64,000 nucleotides of DNA from contig NW_005179189.1 of NCBI RefSeq assembly GCF_000350225.1, forward strand, positions 45,340 through 109,339. Reading direction: 5' to 3'. This document shows positions 1 through 11,000 of this stretch, piece by piece. The number at the start of each line of letters is the position of its first letter. The stretch's first letter is position 1. Below the pieces are notes generated by a model. It was given only the letters and a program-made list of their open reading frames with translations, was not told the DNA's origin and did no database searches. The stretch is from Chondrus crispus. Lineage: Eukaryota > Rhodophyta > Florideophyceae > Gigartinales > Gigartinaceae. A program made the translations under genes and the position numbers.

Positions 1-1822
1 CGTTGGCGAGGACACGGTACGGCCCCACGGCGGGCGAGAGGAGCTTGTTAGACGTCGTGTCCCCGTCGGTGGGGTTCAGATAGATGAAGTTACCTGGCTC
101 GAGACGTGTGTTAACCGTTCGAACGCGCTTATCGAAGTCGCGTTTGTAACGGGCTTGCGTGCGTCGCAAGCTCCCGTAGGCCTTCTGGATCGTCGCATCC
201 AGGGTCCTGAGGAACTCCGCACGCTGCGTTCCCCTATCGGCAGGTGGAACGTCCCCGCCGGTTCGTCGAAGAGAAAACTCCGGCGGGGGACGGCTTAGCA
301 CGAGCTCAAACGGGGTCGTTCGTGTGGTTCGGTGTACGTGGGAGTTATATGCGTACGTTAACGGTCCCACGTACACGTCCCAGTCGTCTTGATGCTCGTT
401 CACGTAATTGCGGAGCATCGACGCAATCGTTCGGTTATAGCGTTCCACTTGGCCGTTCGTCTGAGGGTGGTACGCTGACGTATAAAGGTTCGTAATTCCA
501 AGCACTCGGCATGTGCTTTGGAAGAACTTTGCGTTGAACTGCGGTCCGTTATCCGACAGTAGCGAGCGTGGGACGCCGTACTTAAAGACCCACGCTTTGC
601 AAAACGCCACTGCGACGGTGTAGGCGGTTACCGTCCGCAGTGCGACGACCTGCGTTAACTTCGTAAAGCGGTCGGTAATTACCAGGAGGAATCGTTCTTC
701 TGCCTTGATCTTTGGGAGCGGCCCCAGTATATCGATCGTGAGGTTCTCCAACGGCCGCGTCGCTGGAAACAACCTTAATCGGTTTAGGTGTTTCCAAAGC
801 TTGACGCGTTTCATCGCACAGGTTCGACAACCTCGTACGGTCGACGCGACGTCCGCGGCCAAATGTGGCCAGTAGTACTCGCGACGGAGCGCGTAGTACA
901 TGCTGTTCTGCCCCACATGCCCGGCGATGGCCGGGTTATGGCAGACCCGCAGCAACCGGGCGCGTAGAGTCCGAGGTACCACCACCTGTACGATATCAGG
1001 GTCGAAGGGGTGTCTCCGTTTGAGCACCCCTTGGTGGTCCTCGAAGAACGCGGAGTCCCGGGACTCTGACTGTCGTGCCAATACCGTTTGGCAGAAGTCA
1101 TCCACGCGTTGTTCCTCGGCTATCTCCTCTATTGTAAGAGGGGCCGGCAGGTCGTCCTGCTGGGGGGCAACCTGGGAACCCGACCCATCCGCTTCGAAGT
1201 CTTGGTCGCGATCGAGGTCCACGACGTCGAACTCCTCGTTCTCTGCCCAGAAGGCGTCGTCGCCCCTCAGCTCGTCGCGCGCTCGGGCGCGCAAATTCCT
1301 TCCGGATTTCGTTCGGTTCCTTGTAGTCACGAAGACGTGGTCGGCCTCGTGGTCGCAGCTCGCGGTGCATACGTGGTCCGCGAGCTCATCCGAGACATCA
1401 CGAACGGTCGTGCCCGTGTCGTAGGTGGGGATGTCGTCGTCCACCTCGACAGCCGGGCGAGGGTCGTCGGCGACCCTCGGTGATACGAGGCGTGACAGGG
1501 CGTCGGGGACCTGGTGCACGCGCCCGGGGCGGTACTGAATGGTGAAATCGTATTCAGCTAGACGTAGCCGCCACCGGGTGAGTCTTCCGGAGCTCTCGGT
1601 CAGGGACATGAGCCACCTCAGCGCATCGTGATCCGTTCGGACGGTGAACTTCGTGCCCTCGACGTACGGGCGCAGTGTGCGGACGGCCCACATTACAGCG
1701 AAGAACTCGCGTTCCGTAGCGCTGTAGTTGCGTTCGCTGTCGTTTAACGAATACGACCAATATCCGACGGGACGCCAGTTGTTGGCTTCGTCGTGTTCTT
1801 GCAGCAGCGTACACCGGAGTTG
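1..1822 (-). pseudogene. gypsy pol: RNase H, HHCC zinc motif and integrase
   Basis: This continues the RT frame beyond the TAA at 1823 and is open to the window edge in the reading I followed. RNase H shows the block ending in FTVRTDHDALRWL. A variable linker follows, then the zinc-binding HHCC motif (H and H around HNPAIAGH, CRTC further on), then the integrase core with D (NLTIDILGPLPK), D (LLSDNGPQFN at about 533-559) and E (HPQTNGQVERYNRT). All three catalytic acids are present. The integrase would insert the cDNA copy into the genome. The part after the core is only just begun at position 1. It is inactive because the upstream pol is broken. Confidence 0.92.
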
Positions 1823-3059
1823 TTACGCACTTGCATCGGTATCGATCATGTACGGCCGACCGTACGGCGGAAGCGCAAGTATCGGCGGAGCGATCATCCT
1901 TGTCTTGAGGTCCTCGAACGCTTGAAGCTGGGCCTCCGTCGGATTATCGAAGTCGGGGTCGGCGTCTTTGCGGGTCATATCGGTTAGCGGTCGTGCTATC
2001 TTGGCAAACCCCTTCACGAAACGGCGGTAGACGTTGCACGCCCCGAGGAACGAGCGCACCTGCGTAAGCGTCCTCGGGAACGTGAACGTCTTGAAGGCGT
2101 CGGCCGCCGTGTCGGCCACGCTGAGCTTACCTGGGGATATCACGTGCCCCAGGTACTGCACCTTCGGGCGGAAGAAGCTACACTTCTTGAGCTTGAGGGA
2201 TATACCGGCTGTCCTCAACAAGTTCAAGACAGTGTCGAGGTGTTTGGCGTGCTCCTCGTGCGTTCGGGAAAAAACTATGACGTCGTCGAGGTATACGAGA
2301 CATATCTGCCATCTTACGCCGGACAAGATGATGTCCAATGCACGTTGGAAGGTGGCCGGTGCCCCTTTGAGTCCGAACGGCATACGCAAATGGCGAAACG
2401 TACCCATATGCGTGATGAATGTGGTCTTATCCCGGTCCTCCGGCGCGACTGGGCTTTTGCCAGTAGCCTGACTTGCAGTCTGGCGTAGTGAAGACGGCTG
2501 CATCCCCTAACTAATCGATGCAGTCGTCCATCCGGGGCAGCGGATACGAATCCGCTGCCGTTTCTGCGTTGAGACGTCGGTAGTCAACGCAAAACCGAAG
2601 AGAGCCGTCTTTCTTCGGGACGAGCACCACCGGCGAAGCCCACTCGGTGCTCGCGGGTTCGATTACTCCGGCGTTCAACATCTTGTTGACTTCTTTAGCA
2701 ACCATCTCACGCATGGCGGGCCCCTTTCGGTAGGGCATAGAACGAATCGGTTTCGTCCCCGCCTCGACTGGTATGCGGTGCTCCGTTGCTCGTATCGTAC
2801 CGAGCGCACCGCTCCACAGACTCGAATGCTTACGGAGCATGTCGAGTACCCGTGCGCGCAGCTTGTCATCGTCGATGTATAACAAGTCCATTTTTTCCCA
2901 ATTCGTGGGCCAATTTTCGGGAATAAACAAATAAACGGGGAAAGGTTTTTGGACGTAGGGATTGGGAAATTCGTACCCAGTCGTCACTTCGGCGATCAAC
3001 GGATCACCAAACGTGCCCTCGAAACATTCTTCCCTAGTTGACCGGTTCTCTCGTCGCAT
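1823..3059 (-). pseudogene. gypsy pol: reverse transcriptase part
   Basis: Reverse transcriptase of a Ty3/gypsy element, which would copy the element RNA into DNA. From 3059 downward one frame carries the N-terminal RT blocks (EWASPVVLVPKKDGSLRFC, then DYRRLNAE). It meets a TAG at 2511-2513, continues readable for about 18 codons (FTTPDCKSGYWQ) and then shifts frame near 2455-2460, apparently by one extra base. The second frame carries HMGTFRHLRMPFGLKGAPATF, the catalytic YLDD box and the connection domain, and stops at a TAA (1823-1825) right at the start of RNase H (IDTDASA). The product cannot be made as one protein. Family assignment is secure; activity is not expected. Confidence 0.93.
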
Positions 3060-3142
3060 CTCTCGTCGCCGCCGACGAGTCGGATGTCGTCACGCTCACC
3101 AGCAAGAACCTAGCCGATGTCGTCGCCGAGGACCAGGAGGTC
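3053..3142 (+). pseudogene. protein disulfide isomerase N-terminal fragment
   Basis: About 30 codons in one plus-strand frame read a hydrophobic stretch (SLVASLVAA) followed by DESDVVTLTSKNLADVVAED. This matches the layout of a PDI: end of a signal peptide, then the first beta strand and helix of the thioredoxin a domain. The CGHC active site that should follow is missing, because the sequence jumps straight into the Mfd fragment at about 3143. A TAG lies just upstream and no start codon is visible. It is too short for a firm call, but the signal-peptide-like lead plus this strand pattern fits PDI best. I read it as a captured host-gene piece. Confidence 0.5.
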
Positions 3143-3612
3143 ACAAAAAACAGCTCATGAGAGACATGAGTAAGAATCGACACCCAATGGACCGATTGCT
3201 TTGCAGTGATGTGGGGTTTGGAAAAACCGAAGTTGCAGTTCGAGCGGGTCTCCGGGTCTTGGCAACTGGGAAGCATGTCGCAATCCTTGCCCCCACTACA
3301 ATTCTGGCCCAGCAACACTACGATACTTTTCGAAGCAGATTTGAAGGGGCCTCCCTCAAAGTCGCAATGGCCCGCATGACCAGATTTACTTCACGGAAGA
3401 TAAACATTGAGAACAGAGATAGATTATGCTCTGGAGAGGTGCCCGTCGCCGTAGGCACTGACATGTTACCCAACGACAAATGTATTTTCCAGACCTGGGC
3501 TTGCTGATCGTTGAAGAGGAACATAGATTGGGAGTTAATCGAAAGGAGAAGATTCGGGCCCGATACCGCGGTATTGATGAGCTCTTTATTTCAGCTACGC
3601 CAATTCCACGCA
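3143..3612 (+). pseudogene. Mfd (transcription-repair coupling factor) helicase fragment
   Basis: Superfamily 2 helicase motor of Mfd/TRCF, the factor that removes stalled RNA polymerase and recruits repair; in algae it is a nucleus-encoded plastid protein. The fragment has the MDRLL lead, motif I (DVGFGKTEVAVRAG), motif Ia (APTTILAQQHYDTF), motif II as VEEEHRLGV (canonical DEEH) and motif III as SATPIPRT. A frameshift near 3483-3490 separates motif Ia from motif II. The fragment covers only about 155 residues of a protein normally above 1000 and is joined directly to HECT sequence at about 3613. No start codon or terminus belongs to it. Family call is firm; it is a non-functional fragment. 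Confidence 0.88.
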
Positions 3613-4226
3613 CATTTCACCTATATGATGATTTTGGAAAGCAATCAGTTGTCGATCTGGTCCTAAATGGAAGGGAAATTGCAGTTACAGAGGATAATAG
3701 TGTATATGTACGGTTGGTGACGGAAGCGTGTATGACGAAGGCGATTAAGATGCAGATTGAAACTTTCAAAAAGGGATTCTACGAGCTCATTCCCTACGAC
3801 GACATTAGGATCTATAACGAGCTGGAGCTAGAACTACTCATGTCAGGGTTGCCAGACATTGACATGGCTGATTTGAAAGCGAATGTAGAATAGACAGGCT
3901 ACTCTGCCGCATCACGGCCGATCACATGGTTCTGGAGATGTAATCATAACATGGATCAAGAAGACCTGGCGCGTCTCGTGATGTTTGTGACAGGAAACAG
4001 CAAAGTGCCCTTGGAGGGCTTTGAGACGCTTCCAGGTATGAATGGGGTGCAAAAATTCCAGATTCATTATGTCTCCGGGAACACAGTGCGCCTTCCCTTG
4101 GCTCAAATTTGCTTCAATTCAATGGATTTGCCAGAGTATAGAAGCACAGAGATTTTGTCGGAGAAACTGCTTCATGCAGTTCGGGAATGCAGCGCTGGGT
4201 TTGGATTTGCATTCGGCGGAATCTAG
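3613..4226 (+). pseudogene. HECT-type E3 ubiquitin ligase C-terminal fragment
   Basis: The C-terminal two thirds of a HECT domain, the ubiquitin-transfer module of E3 ligases. It starts at YDDFGKQSVVDL, continues through YVRLVTEACMTKAIK and LELELLMSGLPDID, then FVTGNSKVPLEGF, and ends with the C-lobe block QICFNSMDLPEY. The catalytic cysteine codon (4110-4112) is intact. One in-frame TAG at 3891-3893 replaces the tyrosine expected before TGYSAAS; the same frame is otherwise open to the TAG at 4224-4226. No intron interrupts it. The fragment is fused to Mfd sequence upstream, in the same orientation, so it belongs to one captured block. Confidence 0.9.
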
Positions 4227-4285
4227 TCGTGAAGACAGGAAGGTTGATGGACACTGAAATGAATGTGCATGCTCTAAGTTGATAA

Positions 4286-4492
4286 TTGCTGTGGTCAGTA
4301 CAGCATGATGCTGGCGATGTGCGTAGTATGATGGGGAAAGATATCAATAACTATGGGAAAGCAAGTGATTATTATCCGACGACAGTCGGGCTTAGCCCGT
4401 ACGTGACGAGGAGTTTGGAGACGTGGTCCGAAGTGGATTTGCCGTTGCACACACTCGAGTGCGCGATGCTGATGCAATATCGCAGACTCTAA
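4286..4492 (+). other. unrecognised short ORF behind the gene-fragment block
   Basis: A 68-codon plus-strand ORF rich in polar residues, with the stretch YPTTVGLSPYVTRSLETW. It lies 60 bp after the HECT fragment in the same orientation. I do not recognise it. Because three host-gene fragments precede it head to tail, it may be a fourth captured piece, but composition alone does not prove coding. Confidence 0.25.
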
Positions 4493-4796
4493 ACTGGGTG
4501 ACTACAGTACACGGTCCTTAATGAAGATGGTGATCTATTTATTATGCTTGCAATGTATTTGCGTAGACACACGGAAACAAGGGAACGATTTCTGACAATG
4601 TGAACATGTCTGTCATTTGTGCAATGGGCGGATGAATTGATCTGGGTTGGACGCAATTATTCAGTGTCTTGGAGAGCAATACTCAGAGGCGTTGAAGTTT
4701 TTTCGGACGGATCTCTTTTGCTTGGTTCATCATGATCTTCGTCGCTGGAGTAGGACAAATCGTAGGGTGCGTGCAAGTTGGTGAGTCGCATGCGAA

Positions 4797-5231
4797 ATGG
4801 GCGGGAGTCAGGAAGGGGACTTGGATATCTATTACGGGAGATTGCTGAAGCTCATAAGTTTTGAGGTGGATGTCGAGTCTCAGCTCTCAAGCAGATGGGA
4901 GCATTGGCAGGATACCTATACGGTCGGTGTTTTCGATTGGATTGCTGGTATGGAAGTTGGAGTGCAGGGCCAAGTGTACAAAAACTGTGAAGCAAGGCAT
5001 GCATTTTCGGCAACGACCGTGGAAGACGTGTCGATCATGCGGCGCCTCATTAGCGTCGTAGATCACATCGTCCCATCAGCTTTACGCCATGAACAGACGA
5101 ACAGAAGCAGTTCTACCTACAGAAGGGGACAGAAGAGAAGTTATATGTTAGACGACAACATTCTCGCGGATGCATTACTCGATGAAAACCAGTTTTCTGA
5201 GGATGGGAAAACCGTGTTTTGCGTGGGATGA
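4797..5231 (+). other. unrecognised 144-codon ORF
   Basis: It begins at an ATG and is open for 144 codons, with a plausible protein-like composition in its middle (SRWEHWQDTYTVGVFDW) and a charged tail. I recognise no domain, signal peptide or membrane segment. Being in line with the captured fragments at 3053-4226, it could be another host exon carried by the same event. The region between 4500 and 4790 is broken in all plus frames. Confidence 0.3.
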
Positions 5232-5239
5232 GAGAGAGA

Positions 5240-5640
5240 TAGTGAGAGGAGAGTGCATAGTGCGTGAAGTGCGGGACTAGCCGCAAAAGGACGACGGCCA
5301 GCATGCGCAGGGCGCGGCGCGAGCGCGAGACGGCGGCGGCGAGAGAGGGGTGGGCGTCGGAGTCGGCAGGGCGCGGCGGCAGGGTCCAGTCCGGATGGCA
5401 CGCGGCGAAGTGCGGGCCGATCAGGGCGCTGGCAAGCAAGGCGTCGAGGCGGACGATGGACGCCGGCGGCGGCGCGGGCGGGGCGCACGGAGAGGACGGC
5501 GGCGACGGGGTGGGCGACGGGGTGGGCGAGCGCGGCGGGGTGGACAGGTCGTCAGCGACGAGCGGCAGCTCCGCGGGCGGCTCGTGCGGGTACGGCGAGA
5601 CCAGCAGCAGCAGCGGGCGCGCGGGCCGTCGTATATAGTG
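5240..5640 (-). other. GC-rich block, possible host exon on minus strand
   Basis: A sharply GC-rich island in moderate-GC surroundings. The minus strand is open through it and reads a Pro/Ser-rich segment with repeated PTPSP units followed by a more ordered stretch (LDALLASALIGPHFAACHPD). The plus strand is also open, as expected for such composition, and reads Gly/Arg low complexity, which I take as the shadow. It may be one more host-gene exon, in the opposite orientation to the PDI-Mfd-HECT block. Identity unknown. Confidence 0.25.
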
Positions 5641-6074
5641 TCGAGGAACCGAATAAAGAGCAGTGCAAAAACGCCGCAATTCCGATTTATACCGCTTTCG
5701 AGCGGGACGACGGGAGCATAGAGTGCGCGTGATAGGGGTGTCATTGGAGTCCTATGGAGTGCTCAGAACAAAACAGAGGGAGGAGCCGACAGCCAAGCTT
5801 GCGGCATTCAGAAGCTACACTTCCCTGTCATTTAGGGGTGTCAAAAGGGAGATCCCTTGGATAGGCCGGGGAGCGTGACATGAGCGTAAGTACAACAAGG
5901 AATTATCCCGTCGCCATCACATTCAACTTGCTGGAAACTACTTGACTGCACTCCGAGGCAATCATTCATACAGTGCAATAATTCCAAAGAATGATCAAAT
6001 TACACCCAAAAATAATTTTAATTTTCTTGTAGGGCGTCCTTCTAGTCGGCCTCCATTCAAACCGGCGTGCAATC

Positions 6075-6185
6075 GTTGCCGTCTTGCGAGTATTTTCATT
6101 GATGTTATTCCCTTCAATTCTTCTTTGCTTCGGTGCGTGTCGTCGCGGCCTTGCGGGTATCTTCATCGACGTTCTTTTCGTCTTT
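6075..6185. repeat. imperfect direct duplication, two copies of about 40 bp
   Basis: The segment beginning TTGCCGTCTTGCGAGTATTT at about 6075 recurs, with several substitutions, at about 6148 as GCGGCCTTGCGGGTATCTTC followed by the same CATYGAYGTT run. The divergence points to an old tandem duplication. Confidence 0.4.
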
Positions 6186-6352
6186 TTCTTTTCGCTAGCG
6201 AGAGTTTTCGATGCCATGCCCTTCCCGTACCTCCTTTCTGACGTCCGTCCGTCAGTTCTCAGCCTGCTCGCAATCATACGGATAAGCTTGTGCGAGCTAT
6301 TGCTTGCGCCGTCCAGTCGTCGCAGTGGCTTGTTGTATAAGATGCAAAGTGT

Positions 6353-8084
6353 TCAATTGAGAGGTAGGCCGGCCTTCCTCACTATTTTGTACCCCGGAAA
6401 CGTACGGACGGCGATGGCTTCCGGCTTGCACACGTGATCCTCCGCCGATGTTGAGCCAAAGACATCGCATATGTTGGACGTCATCAGACAGAACACGCTG
6501 TTAAAGACCTTCGGCGCAGAGGGTAAGGTTAGGGGGTTCCGTTTTGGTCTCTGGCGTCTTTTCTTGCCACTCCGTCGCATTTTTCAATCTCGGCAAGAGA
6601 GTGTCGGCGACCCTTGTGCCTCAGACAGCCTTCGACACTTGGCAGTTAGGAGGCCTGCGCCTTTCTTTCGAGCAGCGTCCTCGCGTGTCACCGTGTCAGA
6701 ACGCTCCTCGCGTTCTCGCCCGTACCCTGGGCTGTAAGGGCCCTGTTGCCTTCACGATTGGTCCGGGCATCAGACGTACAGAAGTCAGGTACACCTCTCC
6801 TCCGTTGGCGCGCATAGGGCCTACGGAAGCCGCGATTTCTTCGAGTTTTTGACGGTTGGCTTTTGACACCAGACCCACGAGGATCTCGGTGCTTTGTACG
6901 GAGCAGCGTGGAACATGGTCAGAAAATATACCCCTCGCCCGTCGGGGCGAATGGTGACAGGTCTTGTTTGTTGAGATAAGACGGTTGACACGATCACATG
7001 AAGCTATCCGTCTTTACGCGTTTCCGAGCTACGGAAGCTGTCGGATTTAAAATCCTGGATACCATTAGCTATTGTGTTCTTACGCATCTGCTCGAATGGG
7101 CATACCCTTCTCATCGCCTGTGACCCGGCATCTTCGGCGAAGTGTTCGGATACTTCGCAGAATTGAATTTCAACGTCCGGATGCTGCAAGCTTTGAGGGA
7201 CTGGGAGAACCGGTTCTCCGTTACGCCTTTCCATTGGCAGGGAATTCGGCTCCCCAGCCGAGTTCTGGAGGTACAAAATCGCGTCCTGTGCCCCCAGAGG
7301 CAACTGGGGATGGCCCCGGTCACTTGTTCCATCTCGAAGATTATACCGCGTGTCCGTGCGACGGGCGTTGCGTCGATCATGTTGATCGAGTTGGAGGTGT
7401 CGGTAACCACCTCTGCGAGGGGCGAAACCGGAGACGTCAGCCGAACGATTCGGGTCACCTCGGCGCGGGTTGCGGATTTCGCTAGCCGAACGCTGAAGGA
7501 GACTGCCCATTCTAGGAGACAGTTGCATCTGATATCGATAGTTACCGTACGCAATGGACTCCTGTTGCACCAGTGCAAGGAAAATACATGCGTATATGGT
7601 ATAACCCTGCGTCAGGTATGGCCAGCAGGCGCTCCCGTCAGTGGAGGTGATCGTCGCCGCGTGGCGGGTCTCGTTTTCGGTGCGTTGGGGGATGCACGCC
7701 CGCATGGGCCCCCCTCCTTGGCCCGCAAGGTCTGCCTCTGCGACGTGGTGGTCCATACCACCCACCACGAACGGGGTATGCGCAAATGCGGTAGCGAAGC
7801 TTCCGGTAGACTTCGTGGATGCCGGCGTCAGCGGCCGGCCCCATAGACTCCATGCCCGGCGTGACGAGAATAGTATCGGCCGGCCAGTCTTCTGCGGCGT
7901 TATAAAAGGCGCATGCTGGCCCATTTACGGGATTTAAGATCCCGCTATATGTTTTGCCGATTCGACACGGGTTTTTCGTAAAAAACAAAACTATCGAAGA
8001 ATACCATATAATGAATTTGTGAAGAGTTGTCTTCGGGAAGAGATATGCAGCATTACAGAGCCTTTGCAAAAAAGACATCGACAA
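6353..8084 (-). other. degenerate region, possible gag/protease relic
   Basis: Moderately GC-rich and open in overlapping frames on both strands, with no frame continuing for long and no domain I can name. On the minus strand at 6696-6878 a segment reads GGEVYLTSVRLMPGPIVKAT and then ends RVRARTRGAF, which sits where a retropepsin active site could once have been, but the catalytic aspartate is absent. Because the pol of gypsy no. 1 lies further along the same strand, this could be its displaced gag-protease. Weak inference only. Confidence 0.2.
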
Positions 8085-11000
8085 AATATGAGCAGAAATC
8101 TCAAAAACATGGCTGGCAGAATTCCTTCACTGAACTTTGTCGGAAGCCTAACTACTAAGAAGTTTACCGAAAACTGTTCCGCGAAATAAAGTTTTAAGTA
8201 CTAGAATGGTATGATATGCAGTTTTCCGCCCTTTAAAAACGAGGCATGCTCGTGAAAATGGTGGGCTATTGACAAAAGACTACTTCGCAACTGTTCTGAA
8301 ACGGAGAGAATTTTCGTTCGATTAGTAACAAATAAGGTTATAGAAAAGAAACATTGGACCTCTTGCTCCTCCTTGACGGCCTGTATGTTTTGAACTGCAC
8401 TAGACTCAACACGCTTTAGAGACGATCTTCGTAATTACCATCTCCGCAGAAATTATGTTGCTTTGACGGATTTTATATATCGATTCACGGGGTTAGCGAA
8501 GCAACTGGTTCGGCGCAGGTTAGGTTTCAAAGAACCCACTTATTTCGACTTGTGAAGGTGATCGGATGGCCACAATGTAGTATTCACAGAAGAAAAACCT
8601 GTACGGACTAAACTCAAAATAGGCCGGCTGTGTTGTTCTGACTCGGGTCGCATCTCCAGCACGATAGAAAGATCCGGAAGGGAGATTCGAAAAACACGGA
8701 CAAATTCTAAATGAAATTATATGAGAGGCCACGGAGCACCTGCTCGACATGCATCAGCGTGTCTTCACTAACCCGCCTTATTAGGGGCAACTTTCCTTCT
8801 AAAAAGCTCGAGAGGTATGCTGCAGCTACTACTGCGAAATCAGATTTAGGATTTTGTAGGGTATATAGATGATTCGGTCATTGGAATTCGAAGTTTCAAC
8901 GGGAACGTGGCACTGAAAGTAGTCTGTAATGAGGTCAACTGCAAAAGTGCCTTCAAATATCAAGCTTCTAACACGCTGGATCGTCTTCTTCAATATATGT
9001 ATCTATCTTTTGAAGGGCGTCATCAAGACTTCAATGTGAAAAGAGAGATGCGGGACATGCTTACGTCCGTTTCGGAAGTGAACGGTTGACGGCACCGTAT
9101 ATATAAAGATTCTATACACAGCGGGAGTTGGTTCATGTAGGTTCCTTTTCACGTGGCGCCACTATTACCTGCTCAGATGGTTTCAAGAAGGCCACGTCTG
9201 CAGTTCATATGAAAGCGTAATTCCTAGTCAAAGAGATAATAATTCAATTTGGTCTAGTGGACTTTAAGAAAAGAACGAAACCTCTTGAGTCTCCGATCCG
9301 AATGTTATACATAGCGTCGATGGTTTACCTAGCGTCTGCAAATATTTCTATAAGACTTAACTAGCATGCTAATTTGACGTAGTTACTCAGAATTTGGAAA
9401 GATTACGTAGCACACAATTATACGAGCGAAGTGCAATTACGAGTGAGGAATCATTCTGGGTCCGGAGGAACGACAGCGAGAAGCGAGTGGACTTACCACG
9501 GCCTAACGGGGAGCTCCACGAGAAGAAGCTATGCGGAATTGGGAGAATTTCAAGGAATCTCACTAGTGAAGTTGGATAGAAAAGCAGGGATTCGGGTCGT
9601 TTTAATTGTTACGGTTCAACGGCTTTATCATGGCTTTGGACTTCTTCAGCTACAAAGTTTCAGCTCCGTCGTTCTTTTCGCTCACGGTGTTCTTTCTCTC
9701 GCTCTGAACGCTTTTACTCCCACTTCTTTCCGCGCTCAATTTAAATGGCATCTGCTCGTGCCTGCTAAAGAGAAACAACCTCTCTTCCAAGCTCATCTCT
9801 TACCAGGTCTGCTTCTTACATGTGTGTGCCAAGCAAATCCATTTCTCCACCACTCATGTCCTGAATCAGGCGCCTCTTCTTTTTCTTTCTCTCAGTAGGC
9901 GGAGGGGAGCACCTATCATCCGACTCTCTTGCGTCCTTCTCACCCGAGCTGCTATTCGAAATCTCCTTTTGTCGTGGCACCGGCCAACCATTGGTATATT
10001 AATTTGTCATTCTCCTCCATATTTCTACTACACAGTTTTAGATGGTGGTTTTTGTGACTCAGAGCTATCCTTCGTTTCACGCATGATTATTAATGGATCA
10101 TCCCATACTCCATTTCCCCGCCTCCCATGCCTGACAGCCGCTCATTAGCGTCATATTATTGTCCGTACTGCTCTTGTATCCCCTTTTGCGGTTTCTGGCT
10201 GCTTTGCATATAACAGGGTCGTTCCGTCTGTACTTCTAGAGCAACTATGTTATCAATATCCGTCTTGAACAAAACATGTTTCTCCTTGAAATCGGTTGGA
10301 CACGTCTGCAACGTTTTTGCTGCGTCATACAGGTGCATGCGGCACGGAGTATGCGGTCGGAATGCAAATCGGCTCAGACTTGAAGAACTTTCTGGAAGCG
10401 TGATGTATTAAATTGTGACAGTCTTTCGCGATCGTAACATGGAATCAATGATGTATCTTCGGTACTTTCCGATATTGGGATCTACTGATGTGTTGGTATG
10501 ATTGGTGAAACAGTGAGACTTAAACGAATATGGCCAGAGAAGCATCCGCAGATATCTTCATGGCATCTCTGGATGCTGCAATCTGATTGTATTGCTTGAA
10601 GGTGATGATACTTTTAGCTTAAGATTTGTCGGCAATAGAACTTCACAATATGGAAATGAGTAAGCCGTAAAGATTGTAGTGCAATATGCACCATTCTGGA
10701 GACAACTGTACATTCACCATATCGTGCGCGCCATCCATTCCCAGCGCTGCGGTCACACATGGCACCCACCTGTTTACCTGACGGGCCTTGTAGGTGGCCA
10801 CGTGTCACCATGTCCAGGTCGGGACCGTAGGGACATACGTGGTCGTATCGGGGTTACCTCCCGTTCTATGGTAATCATTACTGTATTTTAACTTACGCCA
10901 TTACGGCGACAGTTAGCACTTAGCCGACCCGTCAAAGAAAGTAGACAGGCATAAAGCTTGGGGCCTGGACTTTTTCCGGGATTCTGGAAAGTAGCTTTGA

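Larger units (their letters stand above)
1..3059 (-). mobile_element. Ty3/gypsy retrotransposon no. 1, partial, degenerate
   Basis: The minus strand reads, from high to low coordinate, reverse transcriptase, RNase H, zinc-binding HHCC and integrase core, which is the Ty3/gypsy pol order. The element runs off the left edge of the window, so its 3' LTR is not visible. Its upstream side is cut at about 3050, where plus-strand host-gene fragments begin, so gag and protease are not contiguous with pol; degraded minus-strand sequence at 6.3-8.1 kb could be the missing part but I cannot show it. One frameshift and two in-frame stops show that it is inactive. Confidence 0.93.

Noticed and set aside
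5264..5721. Plus-strand Gly/Arg-rich ORFs over the GC island
   Set aside because: Low complexity mirror of the GC-rich composition; the minus strand is more protein-like, and neither is proven.
7142..7846. Plus-strand 234-codon ORF
   Set aside because: Both strands are open here, no domain is recognised, and the neighbouring decay suggests chance or a relic.
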